Below, piece after piece: positions 58,295-64,000 of a stretch of 64,000 bases of DNA (positions within the stretch are counted from its first letter, which is position 1; each line of letters opens with the position of its first letter). The stretch is from Pararhizobium mangrovi (lineage in GTDB: Bacteria > Pseudomonadota > Alphaproteobacteria > Rhizobiales > Rhizobiaceae): NCBI RefSeq assembly GCF_006516965.1, contig NZ_VHLH01000014.1, positions 56,163-120,162 of the forward strand. Direction: 5' to 3'. Both the position numbers and the translations under genes were made by a program. A model generated the notes under the pieces. The model saw nothing but the letters and a program-made list of their open reading frames with translations. It did not search any database and was not told the DNA's origin.

Positions 58295-60712
58295 ATGAAA
58301 TTCACCCTTTCCTGGCTCAAGGACCACCTCGAAACCGACGCCTCGCTCGACACGATCGTCGAGACGCTCACCATGATCGGGCTCGAGGTCGAGGAGGTCG
58401 ACGACAAGGCGGCCTTCCGGCCCTTCACCGTCGCGCGCGTCGTCTCGGCGCAAAAGCATCCGAACGCCGACAAGCTGCAGGTGCTCACCGTCGATACCGG
58501 CACGGGCGATCCGGTGCAGGTCGTCTGCGGTGCGCCGAACGCGCGCGAAGGCTTGATCGGCGCCTTTGCGGCACCCGGCACGCATATTCCGGGCATCGGC
58601 GTCGATCTGGAAGTCGGCACGATCCGGGGCGTCGAAAGCCGCGGCATGATGTGCTCGGAGCGCGAACTCCAGATCTCCGACGACCACGACGGCATCATCG
58701 ACCTACCGGAAGACGCCCCCGTCGGCGCGTCCTTCGCCGACTATGCCGGCCTCGACGATCCCGTGATCGACATCGGCCTGACGCCGAACCGGCCGGATTG
58801 CACCGGCGTTTCCGGCATCGCGCGCGATCTCGCCGCCGCCGGCCTCGGCACGGTGAAGACGGCCGCTTCTACGCCTGTCGCGGGCGAAGGCGCCTGCCCG
58901 GTTTCCGTCGCTGTCGAGGCGCCCGAGCTCTGCCCCGGCTTCGCGCTCTGCAAGGTTTCCGGCGTCAAGAACGCCGAGAGCCCGCGCTGGATGCAGCAGC
59001 GCCTGCTTGCGATCGGTCTGCGCCCGATCAACGCGCTCGTCGACATCACGAACTACATCACCTTCGATCGCGGCCGCCCGCTCCACGTCTTCGACGCCGC
59101 CAAGGTCGTCGGCAATCTGACGGTGCGCCGCGCGGCCGACGGCGAAACGATCGAGGCGCTGGACGAGCGCACCTATACGCTGACGCCCGCCATGTGCGTC
59201 ATCGCCGACGACAACGGCGTCGAGTCGCTCGCCGGCGTCATGGGTGGCGAGCGCACGGGCTGCGACGAGAACACCACCGAGGTGCTGATCGAGTCCGCCC
59301 TCTGGGAACCGACGAACATCGCCACCACGGGACGCACGCTCGGCATCATCACCGATGCGCGCTACCGTTTCGAGCGCGGCGTCGATCCGGCCTTCATGGA
59401 AGGCGGCCTCGATCTCGCGACCCGGCTCGTCACGGAGATCTGCGGCGGCACGCCGAGCGAGGCCACGATCGTCGACCATCGCGACGACGAGACGAAGACC
59501 GTTGATTTCCCCGTCGCCGAAGTCGAGCGGCTGACGGGCATCGCCGTCGCGCTGACGGAAGCGCTCGCGATCCTCTCCCGCCTCGGTTTCGAACCGCAGA
59601 AAGGCGACAGGGGCGAAGGCGAGAGCGTGCCCGTCACCGTGCCTTCATGGCGGCCGGATGTCGACGGCAAGGCCGATCTCGTCGAGGAGATCATGCGCAT
59701 CCACGGCGTGAACCGCATCGCGCCGGTTCCGCTCGAACGCGACGGCGGCGTGCCGACGCGCATCCTCACCACGCTGCAGAACCGCACGCGCGATGCCCGC
59801 CGGGCGCTCGCCGCGCGCGGCATGCTCGAAGCCGTCACCTGGTCGTTCATTCCGGCCGCGCAGGCGGAAGCCTTCGGCGGTGGGCAGGCCGCGCTCAAGC
59901 TCGCCAACCCGATCGCCGCCGACATGTCGGACATGCGTCCCTCGCTGCTGCCCGGCCTCATTGCCGCCGCCAAGCGCAACGCCGATCGCGGCTTCGCCGA
60001 TACGGCCCTCTTCGAAGTCTCGGGCATCTACCAAGGCGACACGCCCGAAACGCAGCGACGCGTCGCCGGCGGCATCCGTCGCGGCACGGCCGGTCTCGAA
60101 GGCGGGGGACGCCATTGGCAGGGTGCGGCTGCGCCCGTCGGTGTCTTCGACGTGAAGGCCGATGCGCTCGCCGTTCTCGCCGCCTGCGGCATGGATCCGA
60201 CGAAGGTTCAGATCGAAAAAGGCGGGCCGGACTGGTACCACCCGGGCCGTTCCGGCACGATCAAGCTCGGCCCCAAAATCGTACTCGGCCATTTCGGCGA
60301 GTTCCACCCGACGACACTGGAAGCGCTCGACACAAAGGGTCCGATCGCCGGCTTCGAGATTGTTCTCGACGCCGTGCCGGAGCCGAAGCGCAAGCCGACG
60401 AAGACCAAGCCGCCGCTCGCCCTCTCGCCCTTCCAGACCGTCACGCGAGACTTCGCCTTCGTCGTCGATCAGACGATCGAAGCTGCGTCGATCCTTCGCG
60501 CGGCGGCGGGAGCCGACAAGAAGCTGATCACCAACGTCGAAGTCTTCGACGTCTTCGAAGGCGCATCGCTCGGCGAGGACAAGAAGTCGGTCGCCATCGA
60601 GGTCGCGATCCGGCCGAGCGAGCGCACGCTAACGGAAGAGGATTTGGAAACCCTTTCCGCGACGATCGTCGCCAACGTGGAAAAGACGACCGGCGGCACG
60701 CTTCGCGGATAG
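58295..60712 (+). CDS. pheT: Phenylalanine-tRNA ligase beta subunit
   Basis: An 805-residue subunit. [15 protein letters not shown] starts the protein. An EMAPII-like tRNA-binding domain (~40-150, [16 protein letters not shown]) is followed by B3/B4 editing (~210-380), B5, the catalytic-like domain, and the ferredoxin-fold anticodon-binding domain at the C-terminus ([20 protein letters not shown] onwards). ATG 58295 is preferred; a TTG three codons earlier is closer to AAGGA. Confidence 0.97.
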   Translation: MKFTLSWLKDHLETDASLDTIVETLTMIGLEVEEVDDKAAFRPFTVARVVSAQKHPNADKLQVLTVDTGTGDPVQVVCGAPNAREGLIGAFAAPGTHIPGIGVDLEVGTIRGVESRGMMCSERELQISDDHDGIIDLPEDAPVGASFADYAGLDDPVIDIGLTPNRPDCTGVSGIARDLAAAGLGTVKTAASTPVAGEGACPVSVAVEAPELCPGFALCKVSGVKNAESPRWMQQRLLAIGLRPINALVDITNYITFDRGRPLHVFDAAKVVGNLTVRRAADGETIEALDERTYTLTPAMCVIADDNGVESLAGVMGGERTGCDENTTEVLIESALWEPTNIATTGRTLGIITDARYRFERGVDPAFMEGGLDLATRLVTEICGGTPSEATIVDHRDDETKTVDFPVAEVERLTGIAVALTEALAILSRLGFEPQKGDRGEGESVPVTVPSWRPDVDGKADLVEEIMRIHGVNRIAPVPLERDGGVPTRILTTLQNRTRDARRALAARGMLEAVTWSFIPAAQAEAFGGGQAALKLANPIAADMSDMRPSLLPGLIAAAKRNADRGFADTALFEVSGIYQGDTPETQRRVAGGIRRGTAGLEGGGRHWQGAAAPVGVFDVKADALAVLAACGMDPTKVQIEKGGPDWYHPGRSGTIKLGPKIVLGHFGEFHPTTLEALDTKGPIAGFEIVLDAVPEPKRKPTKTKPPLALSPFQTVTRDFAFVVDQTIEAASILRAAAGADKKLITNVEVFDVFEGASLGEDKKSVAIEVAIRPSERTLTEEDLETLSATIVANVEKTTGGTLRG

Positions 60713-60736
60713 CGCCGCCGTCCCGGAGGGGTTGGC

Positions 60737-61366
60737 ATGAGGAGGAAACCGCAGAGCGTCGCGAGCCTGACGGAGTTCGGCCGCACGCGCCTGTCGGCGA
60801 GCTTCTTCATGCGCGACTTCCTGTTTTCCGACATCGCCGCGATCCATGGCCAGACGAACGCGCCCGACGATCCGGACCTCGCGATCGCCGCCGGCACGCG
60901 GCTTTGCGAAGACCTGCTCGAACCGCTGCAGCAGGCGTTCGGGCGCATCGCCATCCGCTCGGCCTATCGCTCGAGCGAGGTGAACGCGCTCGGCAACGCC
61001 ATGCAGGCGGAAGGCAAGAGCGCCTACAATTGCGCGAAGAACGAGGACAATTTCGCCGGCCACATCTGGGACCGGCGCGACGCCGACGGCTGCATGGGCG
61101 CCACGGCCTGCATCGTCGTGCCGTCCTTCTGGGACCGGTTCCAGGCGGAAGGCGACTGGCGCCGCCTTGCCTGGTGGATCCACGACCATCTGCCCTATTC
61201 CGCGCTCGAATTCTTCCCGCGGTGCTTCGCCTTCAACATCACTTGGCACGAGCGGCCGCGGCGTGAAATCTCGAGCTTCGTCACCCCGCGGGGCATCCTC
61301 ACCCGTCCCGGCATGGAAAATCACGAAGGCAGCCACGAAGCCGAATGGCAGGACATCCTGCCTTGA
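60737..61366 (+). CDS. Conserved protein, possible M15-like peptidase fold
   Basis: A 209-residue protein without a signal peptide. The stretch IAIRSAYRSSEVNALGN resembles the SGYRSPxxN motif of D-Ala-D-Ala carboxypeptidase (M15) folds; His and Asp follow in GHIWDRRDADGC and a late His in FNITWHERPRR, which could form a zinc site. The match is weak and the protein is otherwise unknown. It lies 24 bases after pheT, likely in the same transcript, and overlaps the nucleotidyltransferase gene by 22 bases. Confidence 0.6.
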   Translation: MRRKPQSVASLTEFGRTRLSASFFMRDFLFSDIAAIHGQTNAPDDPDLAIAAGTRLCEDLLEPLQQAFGRIAIRSAYRSSEVNALGNAMQAEGKSAYNCAKNEDNFAGHIWDRRDADGCMGATACIVVPSFWDRFQAEGDWRRLAWWIHDHLPYSALEFFPRCFAFNITWHERPRREISSFVTPRGILTRPGMENHEGSHEAEWQDILP

Positions 61367-62013
61367 GCGTCGGCGAGGGCGTATCGACGCGCCGCACAGA
61401 CCTCGATCTCCACCTCGCCACCCGTTCTCGCGCGGAACAGGAAGCCGCTCTCGCAACGATCCTGCTTGGCGATCCGCTGACCCGAACGGCCCTTCAAGCC
61501 GCCCGCACGCTCGACCTGCCCGACTGGTTGATCGTCTCCGGTGCCATCTACAACACCGTCTGGAACGCACTCACGGGCAGGCCTTCCGGCCACGGCATCA
61601 AGGATATCGATCTTTTCTATTTCGACGCCGCCGATCGTTCCTACGAGGCCGAGGACGCGGCCATCCGCCGGGCCGCCGATCGCTTCGCCGCACTTCCCGT
61701 ACCCGTCGAGATCCGCAACCAGGCGCGCGTGCATCTATGGTACCGCGACCATTTCGGCATCGATTGCCCGGCTTACGCGGCAAGCGCGGACTCGCTTTCC
61801 TTCTTTGCCGCGAAGACCCATGCGGTCGGCGTTCGCCTTCGTGCCGACGATACGCTCGCGATCGTCGCACCTTTCGGCCTCGACGCGATCTTCGGCCTGC
61901 GCCTCGTGCCGAACCCGGCACTCGCAAACGCCGAAACCTTCGCCGAGAAGGCACAACGCGCGAAGGCCTGCTGGCCGGAGATCGTCGTCGAACCGTGGCC
62001 CGGCGCGGGCTGA
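61345..62013 (+). CDS. Nucleotidyltransferase family protein (DUF925, NTP_transf_6)
   Basis: A 222-residue protein. LIVSGAIYNTVWNALTGRPS and GIKDIDLFYFDAADRSYEAE (catalytic D-x-D, ~residue 91), then VEIRNQARVHLWY and DCPAYAASADSLSFFAAKTH are the family landmarks of the YbbM/NTP_transf_6 nucleotidyltransferases. The substrate is unknown. ATG 61345 lies inside the preceding gene; TTG 61363 or GTG 61369 could be the true start. Confidence 0.82.
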   Translation: MAGHPALSVGEGVSTRRTDLDLHLATRSRAEQEAALATILLGDPLTRTALQAARTLDLPDWLIVSGAIYNTVWNALTGRPSGHGIKDIDLFYFDAADRSYEAEDAAIRRAADRFAALPVPVEIRNQARVHLWYRDHFGIDCPAYAASADSLSFFAAKTHAVGVRLRADDTLAIVAPFGLDAIFGLRLVPNPALANAETFAEKAQRAKACWPEIVVEPWPGAG

Positions 62014-62022
62014 ACCCGCCGG

Positions 62023-63780
62023 TTACGCGACGTCGTTCTCCGCAAGCCGCCCGATCAGCGGCGCGAGGCCCTTTTCGTAGCGCTGCCAGAGCTTGACCGA
62101 GGACGAATAGATCGGCTGTCGCACCTGCGCAGCACTCGCCGTGCGCACCGGATGCTTCGCGTCCTGGAAGGCGAGGCAGCGCTCGTCCCATTCGAGACCG
62201 GTCGCCGCAATCAACCGACGCGACTGCGCCTCCTGATCGGCGACCAGTTCCTCGTAGCGCACGTCGGTCACGAAGCCCGGAAGCACGGCCTGCCAGTGCG
62301 CCATCAGCTGCGCGTAGAGCACGTAGAATTCCGCCAACTCGTCGAGATTGTAGGCGTATTTGTGCCCGGTCGAGCGAAAATAGGTCTTGAAGATCGAAAG
62401 GCAGGTCGCCGGTGCCTCGCGCACGCAGTGCAAAAGCGTCGCGTTCGGAAGGATCGCGCGGATCAGCCCGACGAAGAGGAAATTGCCCGGCATCTTGTCG
62501 CTGACGCGAAGCGCCGGGCCGACATTGGCGCGAAGGCTCGCCACGTAGGCCTCGCCCGCCGCGCGGAAGGTTTCGGGCGCGATGCTGCCGAGGTTTTCCG
62601 GAAACATCGCGTTTTCCTGCGCGAAGAAGCGGCTCGCCGTCTGCTGCAAGGCCAGGATCTCGCCGCGCCCGGCAATCTGGGGATGGGCGGCCACGATCTG
62701 CTCGACGAGCGAGGTGCCCGAGCGCGGCATGCCCATGACGAAGACCGGTGTGGTGTCCGGATCGCCGTGCCCGTCGCCGAGCGAGGCGAAGAACTCCGCC
62801 GAGAAGACGCGGCGCACCTCCTTGAAGTCGCGCCGCGTCGCTGCCGGATCGTAGTCGATCGTCTCGCGACGCGCCGCGTTGCCGGCGAGCAGATAGTCGA
62901 AGGCCTCGTCGTATCGGCCGATGTCTTCCAGCGACTTGGCGAGCGCGAAGGCGAGCAGCATGCGCTCGGCACGCGTCGCGTCGGCACGCGCGTAGAGCCG
63001 CTCCATCGCCGCCATCTCGTCATCCATCTCATGCGGCTTGCGCACGAGCGCCAGCATCAGATGCGCATCGGCATGGCGTGGTTTCAGCACGGTCGTCCGG
63101 CGAAAGCTCTCACTCGCCTCGGCGATGCGCCCGGCCTCCATCTCCGTCATGGCGAGCTGATAGTGCACCTCCGCCGCGTTCGGCTCGCGTTCGAGCACGC
63201 GGCGATAGGCGTCGGCCGCCGCCTCCATGCGTCCCGCCGCCTTCAGCGTGTTGGCGAGTGTCCAGCGCGCGGCCGTGTAGCTCGCCTGCAACGCGAGCGC
63301 CCGTTCGCCACTTTCGATGGCTTCGTCGAAGCGTTCGAGCTTGGCTTGCGCGCTCGCCAGATTGTTCCAGGCGACCGCATAGTCGGGCTTGAGTTCGACG
63401 GCGCGCCGGAGCCGTTCGACCGCGCGTTCGAACTGGCCGATCTGGCTGAGCACGATGCCGGCATTGTTGTGGAATTCCGGATTGTCCGGCGCCAGTTCCA
63501 GCGAACGGGCGATGAGCGGCCCGCCTTCCTCGATGTTTCCCGCCTGATGGTGCAGGAGGCCGAGGAAATGGTTCGCGGCCGCATGGTCCCGGTCGCGCTC
63601 GAGCACCGAGCGGTAGAGCGTCACCGCCTCGTCGCGCCGTCCGGCCTGTTGCGCGCGCAGGGCACGCTGGATCACTTCTGCGTGCGGATCGACCGCGGGC
63701 GCCTGCTTGCCACCTCGCCCGGTCGTCGCACCGGACCGCTTGCGCTCGGCTTCCTGGCGGCGTCTGGTCGCTCGGTTCAT
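62023..63780 (-). CDS. TPR-repeat sulfotransferase family protein
   Basis: A 585-residue protein. A basic N-terminus precedes about six TPR repeats (~35-270, with NHFLGLLHHQAGNIEEG, NNAGIVLSQIGQFERAVERL). The sulfotransferase domain (~340-560) has the PAPS 5' loop FVMGMPRSGTSLVEQIV and the 3' loop HCVREAPATCLSIFKTYF. It may sulfate a protein or glycan held by the TPRs, like bacterial TPST-like proteins. It converges with the nucleotidyltransferase gene after 9 bases. No PAPS synthesis gene is nearby. Confidence 0.88.
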   Translation of the reverse strand: MNRATRRRQEAERKRSGATTGRGGKQAPAVDPHAEVIQRALRAQQAGRRDEAVTLYRSVLERDRDHAAANHFLGLLHHQAGNIEEGGPLIARSLELAPDNPEFHNNAGIVLSQIGQFERAVERLRRAVELKPDYAVAWNNLASAQAKLERFDEAIESGERALALQASYTAARWTLANTLKAAGRMEAAADAYRRVLEREPNAAEVHYQLAMTEMEAGRIAEASESFRRTTVLKPRHADAHLMLALVRKPHEMDDEMAAMERLYARADATRAERMLLAFALAKSLEDIGRYDEAFDYLLAGNAARRETIDYDPAATRRDFKEVRRVFSAEFFASLGDGHGDPDTTPVFVMGMPRSGTSLVEQIVAAHPQIAGRGEILALQQTASRFFAQENAMFPENLGSIAPETFRAAGEAYVASLRANVGPALRVSDKMPGNFLFVGLIRAILPNATLLHCVREAPATCLSIFKTYFRSTGHKYAYNLDELAEFYVLYAQLMAHWQAVLPGFVTDVRYEELVADQEAQSRRLIAATGLEWDERCLAFQDAKHPVRTASAAQVRQPIYSSSVKLWQRYEKGLAPLIGRLAENDVA

Positions 63781-63911
63781 GGCGCGTCTTCCCTTCTGCC
63801 GATCGAGCCGTCGGGCAAACCCTTCCGCAAGGCGAGCGGGTTCACGGCACGGATCGCGTTCTCGTCGCGGACCGGGTTAGCCCCGCTCGGCGAGGGATGC
63901 AATCGAAGGGT

Positions 63912-64000
63912 CTAGATGTGGAGCCTCAACAGGTTGTCCTGATCGAGACCGAGGCGGCTGATGGGCACGGTGTCGTTTATCCCGCCATGGGGACGGTGCC
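63912..64000 (-). pseudogene. IS481-type transposase, C-terminal fragment (partial at window edge)
   Basis: On the minus strand the last 89 bases encode HRPHGGINDTVPISRL, then GLDQDNLLRLHI and a stop. This is the C-terminus of DDE transposases of the IS481/IS3 integrase-core group (compare the common RPHSALGGKPPISRL). Whether the element is complete or a remnant cannot be told because the rest lies outside the window. The end of the element should lie shortly after 63912, towards the sulfotransferase gene. Confidence 0.6.

Overview
The window is a 64 kb piece of the chromosome of a high-GC alphaproteobacterium, almost certainly of the order Hyphomicrobiales (Rhizobiales). Signs are the CcrM-type cell-cycle DNA methyltransferase, the mutY / DciA / DsbA / smc neighbourhood, the long run ctaC-ctaD-ctaB-coxF-ctaE-DUF983-surf1-ispH-thrB-rnhA, the threonine synthase / M16 peptidase / acetyltransferase / EAL-protein block, and an IalB-type secreted protein. 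Genes are tightly packed, with many 1-4 base stop/start overlaps. No rRNA, tRNA, CRISPR array, prophage or complete insertion sequence was seen. The genus cannot be fixed from the sequence alone.

Left part (1-16.4 kb): a YhaO/YhaN DNA-repair pair cut by the left edge, a palindromic intergenic element, smc, a DsbA-like oxidoreductase, a DciA-like protein with an O-antigen ligase wedged in front of it, then divergent mutY with a HAD hydrolase, and ccrM. Next to ccrM lies a small catabolic module: a LysR regulator divergent from a TmpA-like 2-oxoglutarate oxygenase and a TmpB-like HD oxygenase, predicted to release phosphate and glycine betaine from 2-trimethylaminoethylphosphonate. An SDR-type epimerase and a second HAD hydrolase follow.

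Middle (16.4-39 kb): a lipoprotein with a 15-base tandem repeat over its start, thrC, an M16 processing protease, a RimJ-type acetyltransferase, a large membrane-bound EAL phosphodiesterase with a degenerate GGDEF, YegP, a MarR/MFS divergent pair with a clear operator, AlgH, a DsbD-domain protein, a Prx5 peroxiredoxin, then rnhA-thrB-ispH-surf1-DUF983-ctaE-coxF-ctaB-ctaD-ctaC in one orientation. The Cu(B) chaperone gene ctaG (cox11), expected between coxF and ctaE, is absent. An IalB-like gene and tldD follow.

Right-middle (39-49 kb): an almost 1 kb gene-free stretch with a perfect 33-base inverted repeat, a DUF2254 membrane protein, and a lower-GC trio of TadE/TadG-like pseudopilin genes with no Tad machinery nearby. 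Then comes an hsp20-lon stress pair (a possible RNA-thermometer leader), pdxH, a surface lipoprotein and a DnaJ-family protein.

Right part (49-64 kb): fabI, a histidine phosphatase, a MarR regulator with a striking palindromic promoter plus a DUF1398 protein, aroC, a glutathione transferase, an acetylpolyamine-amidohydrolase-like deacetylase, xseB, a lone Rieske oxygenase, and pheS-pheT interrupted by a DUF4160-DUF2442-GFA insertion. Then come an M15-like protein, a nucleotidyltransferase, a TPR-sulfotransferase, and the tail of an IS481-type transposase at the right edge. Most of the window is housekeeping. The least explained parts are the DUF4160-DUF2442 insert in pheST, the orphan Tad-like trio, and the intergenic palindromic elements.
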